From contig JAHJQQ010000033.1 of the NCBI GenBank assembly GCA_018819175.1, positions 24,495 through 88,494 of the forward strand: a stretch of DNA of 64,000 nucleotides. Reading direction: 5' to 3'. Both the position numbers and the translations under genes were made by a program. A model generated the notes under the pieces. That model was not told the DNA's origin. It ran no database searches and saw only the letters and a program-made list of their open reading frames with translations. The DNA comes from Gammaproteobacteria bacterium (GTDB taxonomy: Bacteria > Pseudomonadota > Gammaproteobacteria > Thiohalobacterales > Thiohalobacteraceae). This document shows, piece after piece, positions 38,282-46,459 of this stretch. Every line of letters begins with the position of its first letter. Position 1 is the stretch's first letter.

Positions 38282-39424
38282 ATGCACTTCCGTCCTCGTT
38301 ATACCGGTCTTATCGAACGTTACCGCGACCGTCTGCCGATTCATGACGACACGCGCATCATCAGTCTCGGCGAAGGCAATACGCCGCTGATCAGACTGAG
38401 CAACATCCCGCGCGTCATCGGCAAGGAAGTGGATATCTACGTTAAATACGAAGGTCTGAATCCGACCGGTTCGTTCAAGGATCGCGGCATGACCATGGCC
38501 GTGACCAAGGCCGTAGAGGCGGGCAGTCGCGCCATTATCTGCGCCTCGACCGGCAATACATCCGCTGCCGCCGCGGCCTATGCCGCGCGCGCCGGCATCA
38601 CCGCCTTCGTGCTGATCCCCGAAGGCAAGATCGCCATGGGTAAGTTGGCGCAGGCGATGATGCACGGCTCCATCGTGCTGCAGATCCGCGGTAACTTCGA
38701 TGCCGGCATGCAGCTGGTGAAAGACGTCGCCGAGCAGGCGCCGGTGACCATCGTGAATTCCATCAACCCGTTCCGCCTGCAGGGTCAGAAGACGGCGGCA
38801 TTCGAAATCGTCGAAGAACTCGGCCGCGCGCCGGACTATCACTGCCTGCCGGTCGGCAACGCCGGTAACATCACTGCGCATTGGATTGGCTATTGCGAAT
38901 ATTCATCGGCCTCAGGCGATCATGTCACTGCCGCCTGTTCGTACTGCAATGGACACTGTGCTTACGCAGGTGGTGCCGTTGTCGGTAACCGCCCGAAGAT
39001 GATCGGCTATCAGGCCGCCGGTTCCGCGCCGTTCATGCGCGGCGCTATGGTCGATAATCCCGAGACCGTCGCCACCGCGATCCGCATCGGTCATCCGCAA
39101 TCCTGGGAGCAGGCCTGGAAGGTCAAGGAAGAATCCGGCGGCTGGTTCGATGAATGCTCGGACGAAGAGATTCTTGCCGCGCAGAAATTGCTGGCCGAAA
39201 AAGAAGGTGTGTTCTGCGAACCGGCTTCTGCCACCTCGTTGGCCGGTGCGCTGCGTGATGTGAAAAACGGCAAGATTCCGGAAGGCAGTTCAATCGTCTG
39301 CACGCTGACCGGTCATGGCCTCAAGGATCCGGACACCGCCATTCAGCAGAGCGGTGGCAATGTGCACACCATCGATGCCTCACTGGATGCCGTGCGCAAG
39401 GCCATTCTCGACGGCATGGCGTGA
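38282..39424 (+). CDS. thrC: Threonine synthase with a Cys-rich in-frame insert
   Basis: PLP enzyme converting O-phosphohomoserine to threonine. 380 aa of the short (Bacillus-type) class: ISLGEGNTPLIRL, PLP Lys66 in GLNPTGSFKDRGMTMAVTKA, ASTGNTSAAAAAYAARAG, phosphate loop LPVGNAGNITAHWIGY, and DNPETVATAIRIGHPQSW. Compared with ~352-aa relatives it has about 28 extra residues at 208-236 (including CSYCNGHCAYAGG) before RPKMIGYQAAGSAPF. The insert holds three Cys and one His close together. Follows hom. Confidence 0.95.
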   Translation: MHFRPRYTGLIERYRDRLPIHDDTRIISLGEGNTPLIRLSNIPRVIGKEVDIYVKYEGLNPTGSFKDRGMTMAVTKAVEAGSRAIICASTGNTSAAAAAYAARAGITAFVLIPEGKIAMGKLAQAMMHGSIVLQIRGNFDAGMQLVKDVAEQAPVTIVNSINPFRLQGQKTAAFEIVEELGRAPDYHCLPVGNAGNITAHWIGYCEYSSASGDHVTAACSYCNGHCAYAGGAVVGNRPKMIGYQAAGSAPFMRGAMVDNPETVATAIRIGHPQSWEQAWKVKEESGGWFDECSDEEILAAQKLLAEKEGVFCEPASATSLAGALRDVKNGKIPEGSSIVCTLTGHGLKDPDTAIQQSGGNVHTIDASLDAVRKAILDGMA

Positions 39425-39458
39425 TGCCTCGGTTGTATCGGAGCGCTTCATCCTTGAA

Positions 39459-39611
39459 CCTAAAAAATCTTTTCAGCCACGGAAACACACGGAAGACACT
39501 GAAACACAGTGCCTTCCTGGGGCGACTATTCACCCCCTTGCGGGTGATGGCGTACCGGCGTGAAACTTATGATCTTGTCCGTGTGATTCCGTGGCAAATG
39601 CGGTTTATAGG
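39459..39611 (+). mobile_element. CCTA...TAGG-family MITE, copy 2
   Basis: 153-bp element with exact 5-bp target duplication TTGAA (39454-39458 and 39612-39616). Left end CCTAAAAAATCTTTTCAGCC then ACGGAAACACACGGAAGACA; right end GTGTGATTCCGTGGCAAATG then TTTATAGG. No coding capacity. Confidence 0.88.
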
Positions 39612-39655
39612 TTGAATCGACGCATCTTGGTACAGTTCATTGCTGTCCCGCAGCC

Positions 39656-39746
39656 CGTAGGGCGCAATAGCGCAAGCGTATTGCGCCGGATGTTTCACAC
39701 TCTATTCATCCGGCGCACTTTGGCCTGCGATCTGATGCAGCCTACA
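39656..39746. repeat. REP-like GGCGCAATAGCGC element
   Basis: Second member of the family at 2559-2655: GTAGGGCGCAATAGCGCAAG, then ATTGCGCCGGATG, ATCCGGCGCA and the terminal CAGCCTAC. It is followed at about 39760-39790 by a TTCGTGTCCTTCGTGG half-repeat. Together these account for most of the thrC to rpfE-like gap. Confidence 0.75.
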
Positions 39747-39811
39747 TCAGTATTGTTCCTTTGTGTGCCTTCGTGTCCTTCGTGGTTAATGGGATATTTC
39801 AAGGGAATACC

Positions 39812-40855
39812 ATGAGCGTAGGACCGCTGAGACTCAGCCTGCTCGTTCCCCGGCTGCTGGGCCCGTTGCCAGGCATGGATCTCAAGGGATTCCCCGCACC
39901 CAACTGCCCGGCCTTGAACAAGCTGCTCGCTCGCGCAAACCGAATAACGAAAACCGGCACCGCTGACGCGCTACGTTATACCTTGTTCAACTACGCACTC
40001 CCAGACCACCAGGATCGCCCCGACGGATGGTTAAGCTACCAGATAGACACAGGCGCTGTTCCCAATGGCGTGGTGCTGCGCGCCGATCCCGTGCATCTGC
40101 GTGCCGATCAACATCGATTGGTGTTGTTCGCTGCTGACCAGCTGACTATCACTCCGGAAGAAGCCCAGGCATTGGCTGAATCCTTCAATCAGCTCTATGC
40201 AGCCGATGCCATGCAGCTCGAAGCGCCGACGCCGACGCGCTGGTATCTGCGCCTGACCGAGTCGCCTGCATTGCGCACCACGCCGCTGACACAGATTATC
40301 GGACGCGATATAGATAAACATCTCCCGACAGGAACCAATGCACAACACTGGCGCCGCTTCAGCAACGAAGTGCAGATGCTGTTTCATGAACATCCCGTGA
40401 ATCGTGCGCGCGAAGCTAGAGGCAAACCGCTGATCAACAGTCTTTGGCTATGGGGTGGAGGAAAACCCGTTTCGCCGGTTGCCCAGACCTGGCAGCGTAT
40501 CTGGACTGCGGATATTGTTACGCAGGGATTGGCGCGCTTGAACAGTCTGCGCTGTAGCGAACCACCGGAAGATGCCGCGAACTGGCTTGCGCAAGTCGTT
40601 GGTGATGAACATCTGCTGACAATAGAAACGGTGCAGAATCCCGTGGCCTATGCGGATGTGGAAGATTGGTATGCAGCGGTGGAAAATCTCGAACTGCGCT
40701 GGTTTGCACCACTCTTGTCGGCGTTAGGACAAGGACGGCTGCGTGAGTTGCGGCTGTTGCCTGCGAACGGACAGGAATATCGGGTCACTCGCTGGGATCT
40801 GCTGCGACTGTGGCGACCTGTGCGTCCGTTGCCAAACGTGGCACTGAGCAAGTGA
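39812..40855 (+). CDS. RpfE-like/phosphoglycerate mutase-related regulatory protein
   Basis: 347 aa from ATG 39812 (MSVGPLRLSLLVPRLLGPLP); the earlier in-frame TTG lies in repeat DNA. It resembles the COG4255 proteins, annotated as RpfE in Xanthomonas and as cofactor-independent phosphoglycerate mutase-like, which sit immediately upstream of recJ in many gammaproteobacteria. Typical blocks: LRADPVHLRADQHRLVLF, WYLRL and GKPLINSLWLWGGG. A biochemical role is not established. Stop lies 2 nt before the recJ ATG. Confidence 0.85.
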   Translation: MSVGPLRLSLLVPRLLGPLPGMDLKGFPAPNCPALNKLLARANRITKTGTADALRYTLFNYALPDHQDRPDGWLSYQIDTGAVPNGVVLRADPVHLRADQHRLVLFAADQLTITPEEAQALAESFNQLYAADAMQLEAPTPTRWYLRLTESPALRTTPLTQIIGRDIDKHLPTGTNAQHWRRFSNEVQMLFHEHPVNRAREARGKPLINSLWLWGGGKPVSPVAQTWQRIWTADIVTQGLARLNSLRCSEPPEDAANWLAQVVGDEHLLTIETVQNPVAYADVEDWYAAVENLELRWFAPLLSALGQGRLRELRLLPANGQEYRVTRWDLLRLWRPVRPLPNVALSK

Positions 40856-40857
40856 TT

Positions 40858-42579
40858 ATGCAGAAACACATCATCCGCCGCGAACTCAACATCGATCCCG
40901 CGCAATTACCGAGCAGTCTGCCGCTGGTGCTGCGCCGTGTGTATGCCGCACGCGGTGTGGATGATGCACTGCAACTGGATAACAGTGTCGAACGTCTGCT
41001 GTCGCCGGATAAACTCGGTGGCATCGCGCGTGCGCTGGATCTGCTCGAACAGGCTGTTGTCGGTGAGCAAAAGATTTTGATCGTCGGAGATTTTGATGCC
41101 GACGGTGCGACCAGTTCAGCACTGACGCTGCGTGCGCTGCGCAGTATGGGTTGCGACAAAGTCGGCTATCTGGTGCCGAATCGGTTTGACTATGGTTATG
41201 GCCTGACGCCCGAGATCGTCGCGGTCGCGGCCACGCAGCATCCGGATCTGTTGATCACGGTCGACAACGGCATATCCAGCCTCGCTGGTGTCGCTGCGGC
41301 GCAGGCGCAGGGCATTCGCGTGCTGGTGACCGATCATCATCTACCGGGCCAGCAGTTGCCGACTGCCGATGCCATCGTCAATCCCAATCTGCCGGGCGAT
41401 CCCTTTCCAAGTAAAAGCCTGGCCGGTGTCGGCGTAGCCTTCTATGTCATGCTCGCGTTGCGTGCCCGTCTGCGCGATAAAGGCTGGTTCGCCGCACGCG
41501 GCATGGATGAGCCCAACCTCGCCAACCTGTTGGACCTGGTTGCGCTGGGTACTGTCGCCGATGTCGTGCCGTTGGATCACAACAACCGTATCCTGGTCGA
41601 ACAGGGTCTGCGACGCATCCGTGCCGGTCGTTGTGTGCCTGGCATTACCGCCATGTTGCAGGTCGGTGGGCGCAATCCCGCACGTACCGTGGCCAGTGAT
41701 CTGGGTTTCGCGGTCGGCCCGCGCTTGAATGCCGCTGGACGACTCGAAGATATGTCATTGGGCATTGAATGCTTGTTAGCCGAGGATACGCAGACCGCGC
41801 AACATATTGCGCGCCAACTCGATCAGCTCAATCGTGAACGCCGCGACATCGAAGCCGACATGAAGGCACAGGCCTTGTCCGTACTGGAATCCCTGCATCT
41901 CGAGGAGGGCAGTCTACCCACAGGACTGTGCGCCTTCGATCCCGATTGGCATCAGGGCGTCATCGGCATACTCGCGGCACGGCTCAAAGAAAAATTTCAT
42001 CGTCCAGTGATTGCCTTCGCCCGTGCCTCCGAAGAAGAGATCAAAGGCTCGGCACGCTCGGTACCGGGCGTACATATTCGTGATTGCCTGGAGGCCGTCT
42101 CCACGCGTCATCCGGGATTGATCAAAAAATTCGGCGGCCATGCCATGGCCGCTGGGTTGTCACTGGCTGAACACGATTACCCGGTCTTCCAGGCACTGTT
42201 CGATGCCGAGGTCAGCCGCCATCTGAGTGCGGATGATCTGCACGGTGTCGTACACAGCGACGGTAGCCTCGACGCTTCAGAATTAAAGCTCGAACTCGCT
42301 GACCAACTGCGCAGTGCAGGACCCTGGGGGCAGAACTTTCCGGAGCCGATTTTCGAAGGTGTGTTCGAAGTCACCCACCAACGTATTGTCGGAGAGCGAC
42401 ATCTTAAATTGAACCTGCGTGCTGAGAATAACACCCAGCTCGATGCCATCGCCTTCAATCAGGAAGACCTGTCAGATCTCACCGGTATGCACGTGCATCT
42501 GGCCTACCGCCTGGATGCCAATGAGTTCCGCGGCATGCGTAATCTGCAGTTGGTGGTTGAACATCTGGAGACTGTCTGA
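40858..42579 (+). CDS. recJ: Single-stranded-DNA-specific exonuclease RecJ
   Basis: 5'-3' ssDNA exonuclease of RecF-pathway recombination and mismatch repair. 573 aa (E. coli 577) from ATG 40858 (MQKHIIRRELNIDPAQLPSS). DHH-family motifs: ILIVGDFDADGATSSALTLR, ITVDNGISSL, VLVTDHHLPG (the DHH), LLDLVALGTVADVVPL; the DHHA1 part has FGGHAMAAGLSLAEHDYP; the C-terminal OB fold ends at 42579. A diverged second copy of its last 37 codons stands at 44495. Confidence 0.97.
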   Translation: MQKHIIRRELNIDPAQLPSSLPLVLRRVYAARGVDDALQLDNSVERLLSPDKLGGIARALDLLEQAVVGEQKILIVGDFDADGATSSALTLRALRSMGCDKVGYLVPNRFDYGYGLTPEIVAVAATQHPDLLITVDNGISSLAGVAAAQAQGIRVLVTDHHLPGQQLPTADAIVNPNLPGDPFPSKSLAGVGVAFYVMLALRARLRDKGWFAARGMDEPNLANLLDLVALGTVADVVPLDHNNRILVEQGLRRIRAGRCVPGITAMLQVGGRNPARTVASDLGFAVGPRLNAAGRLEDMSLGIECLLAEDTQTAQHIARQLDQLNRERRDIEADMKAQALSVLESLHLEEGSLPTGLCAFDPDWHQGVIGILAARLKEKFHRPVIAFARASEEEIKGSARSVPGVHIRDCLEAVSTRHPGLIKKFGGHAMAAGLSLAEHDYPVFQALFDAEVSRHLSADDLHGVVHSDGSLDASELKLELADQLRSAGPWGQNFPEPIFEGVFEVTHQRIVGERHLKLNLRAENNTQLDAIAFNQEDLSDLTGMHVHLAYRLDANEFRGMRNLQLVVEHLETV

Positions 42580-42582
42580 GAG

Positions 42583-42726
42583 TAGAACCTATCTCAAAAT
42601 CGATCGCGACCGCTCATACGGCGTTGCAGGTCATGTTCCGGTACTCATTTACACCGTGTAAACTGCGTTCCTCACATGCCCCGCGCCTTGCCTGAACGCC
42701 CGGGATCAATTTTGAGATAGGTTCTA
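42583..42726. mobile_element. 144-bp MITE with perfect 18-bp inverted ends
   Basis: TAGAACCTATCTCAAAAT at 42583-42600 and its exact complement at 42709-42726 enclose 108 bp of non-coding DNA. Since TA is self-complementary, the ends fit a TA target duplication around a 16-bp repeat, as produced by Tc1/IS630-type transposases. It lies 3 bp after the recJ stop. The rest of 42727-42904 shows no gene. Confidence 0.88.
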
Positions 42727-42904
42727 GTATGCCTTTCACAGAAAAGTGGTCGATGAAAAACCATTTTTTGCGTCAAGTCAGAGGTGACGGTTACATCTGA
42801 TTCAGATTCCGATTTTCCGATTCTTGCCGTCGCATCCCAGCAAAATTACAGGTAGTATTCCCGTAAGATCACGAGAAATAATCTTAACGATACAGGTGGT
42901 GAGC

Positions 42905-44167
42905 ATGGACAAGTTCAAATACGCAGACCCGATCGACGTTCAAGATATCAACGAATGTGCGTTTTACCACCGGATAGATCTGCCTGGCATCGGTGAGGTA
43001 GGCACGCAATGGGATCTGCGTGATGTTATCGACGATTACCTTGGAAATTACGATTTCGCCGGCAAGCGAGTGCTGGACGTGGGTACAGCCTCGGGATTCC
43101 TGACCTTCTCGATGGAGCAGCGCGGCGCCGAGGTAGTGTCTTTTGATATGGTGAGTGGTCGTCAATGGGACATAGTGCCGTTCCGCGACACGTGGGAAAA
43201 TATGGACGAGATACTCGAAAACGCGCATCGAGGCCATGCACGGCTCAAGAATGCCTATTGGTATTCACATAAAAAGCTTAACTCCAAAGCAAAGGTCTAT
43301 TACGGTGACATCTATAACTTTCCGGATGAACTCGGGAAATTTGATGTCGTTGTCTTCGGCATGATCCTAACTCACCTGCGAGAGCCCTTCCGCGCATTGT
43401 ATTCCGCCGGACGTCTGTCAACCGAATCGATCATTGTCACCAATCAGACCATGAAGACCGATCAACCGATCGCGACTTTCGTTCCCAGTGTTGAAAATCA
43501 CGAGGCGCAGGCGTGGTGGGCACTGTCGGATGGTTGTATCGAACGAATGATGGGTGTGCTGGGTTTCGAGCCGCAAAGCCGCACCACCAGCAACGCGCAA
43601 TGTATCGTTGCCGGCAGGGTGGGCCCTGAACTCTGTACAGCAATCGTTGGCCGTATCCCCCGTGCGCAAGCGGATATCATATTGCAGACGGCCTATCACG
43701 AAGCCGGTCATGCGGTGGCAACTGTGGCCTTCGGTGGGTTCAGTAATGAATTCGGACTGACTTTGGAAGAAGTAAGTGACGATAACCTCGGCTTCGCAAC
43801 GGCCTTGTTGCTTATGTCGAAGATCGACACCGATAATCTCGAGAGCGACGAGGAACGTAAGTTCATTGAGGAACTTATCATCATCAGTATGACCGGCGCC
43901 ATTGCCGAACAACGATCGGCACCCAAGTATTTTGATCCTAAGCAGGCCGTGGATGACCATCAATTTATCGCTGATAATTTACTCCGCATTGTCGGCAATG
44001 ATAAGAGTGACGCTGAAGTGTCCGCATTGCGTAGCCAGCTTCAGAAGCGGGCTGAAGCCTTCGTCGATAAAAATTGGAATGCCATTGATCAACTGGCTAA
44101 AGCGCTCGCAGCGAAAACCTCATTGCAGGGAGATGAAGTGATCGCCATTGTTAAGGGTGCCGCCTAG
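42905..44167 (+). CDS. Methyltransferase-M41-like metallopeptidase fusion protein
   Basis: 420 aa from ATG 42905 (MDKFKYADPIDVQDINECAF), preceded by AGGTGGTG. Residues about 1-245 form a class I SAM methyltransferase domain: motif I VLDVGTASGFLTFSM (56-70), the acidic motif II VVSFDM, and GDIYNFPDELGKFDVVVFGM, similar to tRNA-mo5U34-type methyltransferases. Residues about 255-420 resemble the peptidase domain of FtsH (M41): AYHEAGHAVATVAFGG with zinc motif HEAGH at 265-269, then IAEQRSAPKYFDPKQAVDDH, with Asp350/351 in the place of FtsH's third zinc ligand. No AAA domain and no membrane segment. I know no characterised protein with this fusion. It lies alone between two copies of the recJ 3' end. 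Confidence 0.85.
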   Translation: MDKFKYADPIDVQDINECAFYHRIDLPGIGEVGTQWDLRDVIDDYLGNYDFAGKRVLDVGTASGFLTFSMEQRGAEVVSFDMVSGRQWDIVPFRDTWENMDEILENAHRGHARLKNAYWYSHKKLNSKAKVYYGDIYNFPDELGKFDVVVFGMILTHLREPFRALYSAGRLSTESIIVTNQTMKTDQPIATFVPSVENHEAQAWWALSDGCIERMMGVLGFEPQSRTTSNAQCIVAGRVGPELCTAIVGRIPRAQADIILQTAYHEAGHAVATVAFGGFSNEFGLTLEEVSDDNLGFATALLLMSKIDTDNLESDEERKFIEELIIISMTGAIAEQRSAPKYFDPKQAVDDHQFIADNLLRIVGNDKSDAEVSALRSQLQKRAEAFVDKNWNAIDQLAKALAAKTSLQGDEVIAIVKGAA

Positions 44168-44494
44168 CAATCGTGTGCATCAGAGCAATGCTATCCAAAA
44201 TAGTAGACATAATTGTGTGCTGAATACGGATCCCATTTAATACGGCATACAAGCATGAGATGGAAAAGGGCGACTAGCTGTGTATCCGCTAGCCAACAGC
44301 GGCCGGATGTTTTTTGATATGAGTCTCAGATCGGTTGGTATCTGTCCTGGTCGATACGGCGCGGTATTACCAAGAACAGATAGCAGCTGTTAGTCCTCAC
44401 TGATGCCCTGCGGGTATTTGCGTCTAGGCGGTCTTATTTGGAGCGCCAGACTGACTGATGGTTGATTGCCCACGTCTCTGAAGAATAGATCAAA
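44168..44494. other. Non-coding part of the recJ island
   Basis: No open frame with coding character and no repeat recognised elsewhere in the window. Confidence 0.6.
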
Positions 44495-44620
44495 TTCAAC
44501 CAGGAAGAACTGTCAGGCCTCAGCGGTCTGCACATATATCTGGCCTATCGCCTGGATGCTAATGAGTTTCAGGGCATGCGTAATCTTCAGTTGGTGATTG
44601 AGCATATTGGACATGGCTAA
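44495..44620 (+). pseudogene. Duplicated recJ 3'-end remnant
   Basis: 111 nt at 44495-44605 match recJ 42454-42564 at about 85% by my count (17 differences), without gaps and in the same frame: FNQEELSGLSGLHIYLAYRL against FNQEDLSDLTGMHVHLAYRL. It ends at TAA 44620 after a divergent tail IGHG. Six of the fourteen changed codons are synonymous, and the rest are mostly conservative, suggesting the fragment was part of a functioning recJ before it was cut off. No start or remainder of recJ is present. Confidence 0.85.
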
Positions 44621-44676
44621 CCGAAACCTGGCGAGATATGTAACTTCTCCGCTGATTGTCGTGAAAACGCGGGTTA

Positions 44677-45951
44677 TCAATTGAAGCTGTCTGCGGTGAT
44701 GCTCGCATACCAGCCTTCGGCATACAGCGCCTCGCGTTTGCGGAATTGGGCGTCCGCATCTGCAGGGCTTACGCCACCCGAACCTTCAACAGCTGCGATC
44801 TTGCCATCTTTGAGATGATAGACGGCGGCGACTGAGATGCCGTAGTCAGGCGCGAGCAGGCTATAGCAGGTGTTGACATGCGACGGGATGGGCACTTCCT
44901 CTTCACGCAGCAGGGCGATAATTGCAGCCGCGCACATCTTGGCCTGGTTGTTGGCCGAATGACCGGATTTAGGCATGGCGCCAGCGACGCAGGCATCACC
45001 GATGACATGTACTTTCGGATGCAGAGTGGATTCGAAACTCTTCTGGTCAATCGGACACCAGCCGCTGGCATCGGTCAGCCCCGCGCTCTGCGCTAACGTC
45101 CCCGCATGATGCGGGCAGATTAGATTGATGACGTCACCGCGGTGCGAGGTCAGGCCTTCCTGGGTGAAGACCGTACGCTTGGCTACGTCGATCCGCTCGA
45201 CCTTACCACCCTGAGTTCCAGGCACCCAGTCGATCATGCCCGGATAGAGTTCCTTCCAGGCCGCCTGAAACAGGCCCTGTTTCGAGAATTTTTCCTTGGC
45301 ATCCAGGATCAGGATTTTCGACTTGGGTTTGTGTGATTTGAGATAGTAGGCAATCATGCTGGCACGTTCATACGGCCCCGGCGGACAACGGAACGGGTCG
45401 CCTGGTACGGACAGGATCACGGTGCCGCCATCCGGCATGTCCATGAGTTGTTTGCGCAGCAACTCGGTTTGTGGCCCGGCCTTGTAGGCATGCGGGATCT
45501 GTTCGGCGGCCTGCGCGTCATAGCCTTCGATACTATCCCATTTGAAATCTATGCCGGGTGCAACTACGAGTCGGTCATATTTGACTGTGTCACCGTTATC
45601 GAGATCTACGCTTTGTAGCGCTGAATCGATACGCTCAACACGTGCTGCAATGTGCTTGACATCATATGTTTTGAAACCGGCATAACGCTGAGTGATTCTA
45701 TCCATAGTGCGGAGCCCGCCCAGCACCCAGTTACTGCCTGGGCAGGTGATATAGTCTGTGTTGGGCTCGATCACTGTTATACCGACGCCATTGTCATAGC
45801 GTCTCAGATATTTGGCACAGGTGGCACCGCCGAAACCGCCGCCGATCACCACGACCTGCGGATTGGCCGCGCTCAGGTGCAGCCTCGGTAGTGCGGACAA
45901 AGCTGCGCCGGCGCCCAGATAGCCGATAAACTGCCTGCGATTGAGAGTCAT
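44677..45951 (-). CDS. fccB: Sulfide dehydrogenase (flavocytochrome c), flavoprotein subunit
   Basis: Periplasmic FAD enzyme that oxidises sulfide to sulfur and passes electrons to its cytochrome partner. 424 aa with a twin-arginine-type leader (NRRQFIGYLGAGAALSAL), FAD-binding VVVIGGGFGGATCAKYLRRY, and the redox cysteines Cys189 (FRCPPGPYERAS) and Cys362 (NTCYSLLAPDYGISV). VIGDACVAGAMPKSGHSANN is the second nucleotide motif. It lies 13 bp downstream of the cytochrome gene in the same orientation. Confidence 0.95.
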   Translation of the reverse strand: MTLNRRQFIGYLGAGAALSALPRLHLSAANPQVVVIGGGFGGATCAKYLRRYDNGVGITVIEPNTDYITCPGSNWVLGGLRTMDRITQRYAGFKTYDVKHIAARVERIDSALQSVDLDNGDTVKYDRLVVAPGIDFKWDSIEGYDAQAAEQIPHAYKAGPQTELLRKQLMDMPDGGTVILSVPGDPFRCPPGPYERASMIAYYLKSHKPKSKILILDAKEKFSKQGLFQAAWKELYPGMIDWVPGTQGGKVERIDVAKRTVFTQEGLTSHRGDVINLICPHHAGTLAQSAGLTDASGWCPIDQKSFESTLHPKVHVIGDACVAGAMPKSGHSANNQAKMCAAAIIALLREEEVPIPSHVNTCYSLLAPDYGISVAAVYHLKDGKIAAVEGSGGVSPADADAQFRKREALYAEGWYASITADSFN

Positions 45952-45964
45952 GGCGGCGCGTCCT

Positions 45965-46276
45965 TTACTTGATACGACTGAGGTAAGCGGCTATCGAGGC
46001 GATTTCTTCGTCGCTGTAGGCCTTGGCATGGCGATCCATCACTGTGGCGGGACGACGCCCGTCGCGGAATTCCTGCAAGGTGCGGCGCAGGGAGTCGGCC
46101 GGAATGCCGTAGATGGCGGGTATGGAACCGGCGCTCTTACCGTCAGTTCCGTGGCAGCTGAAACAGGTGCTGGCAAGGATCTGACCGCGCAGGATTTCAC
46201 CGGTCTCCTGGGCGCCTGCCGATGTGCAGATCAACAGGAGAACGGTCAGTCGGAAGGGGGATGATCTGGAGTGCAT
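45965..46276 (-). CDS. fccA: Monohaem cytochrome c, FccA-type subunit
   Basis: 103 aa with a Sec signal (LTVLLLICTSAGA-QETG) and one haem site CFSCH (38-42), with Met80 in RRPATVMDRHAKAYSDEEIA as likely axial ligand. The cytochrome c4-like half-size sequence STCFSCHGTDGKSAGSIPAI matches the small FccA subunits; Allochromatium's FccA has two haems. First gene of the fccAB operon, so electrons from FccB should go to it in the periplasm. Confidence 0.92.
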   Translation of the reverse strand: MHSRSSPFRLTVLLLICTSAGAQETGEILRGQILASTCFSCHGTDGKSAGSIPAIYGIPADSLRRTLQEFRDGRRPATVMDRHAKAYSDEEIASIAAYLSRIK

Positions 46277-46459
46277 GGCTGTCTCCTAACAGTCCATCCG
46301 GTCGGTCCATTAACCGTAGTTTAGCTTGACCGTTTCGGCAAGGTCGCCGACGAGCAGGCGCAGTTACGGAAAGGAAAACATAGGGTAAAACAAAGTGGTA
46401 TAAAACAGTGAAATGGATTAGCGTTGGTAGAAATACAGAATATTGCTTGGGAATGAGTA

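Noticed and set aside
44195..44494. A second gene or integrase in the recJ island
   Set aside because: I looked for HUH, Ser or Tyr recombinase motifs and for an open frame on both strands and found none.
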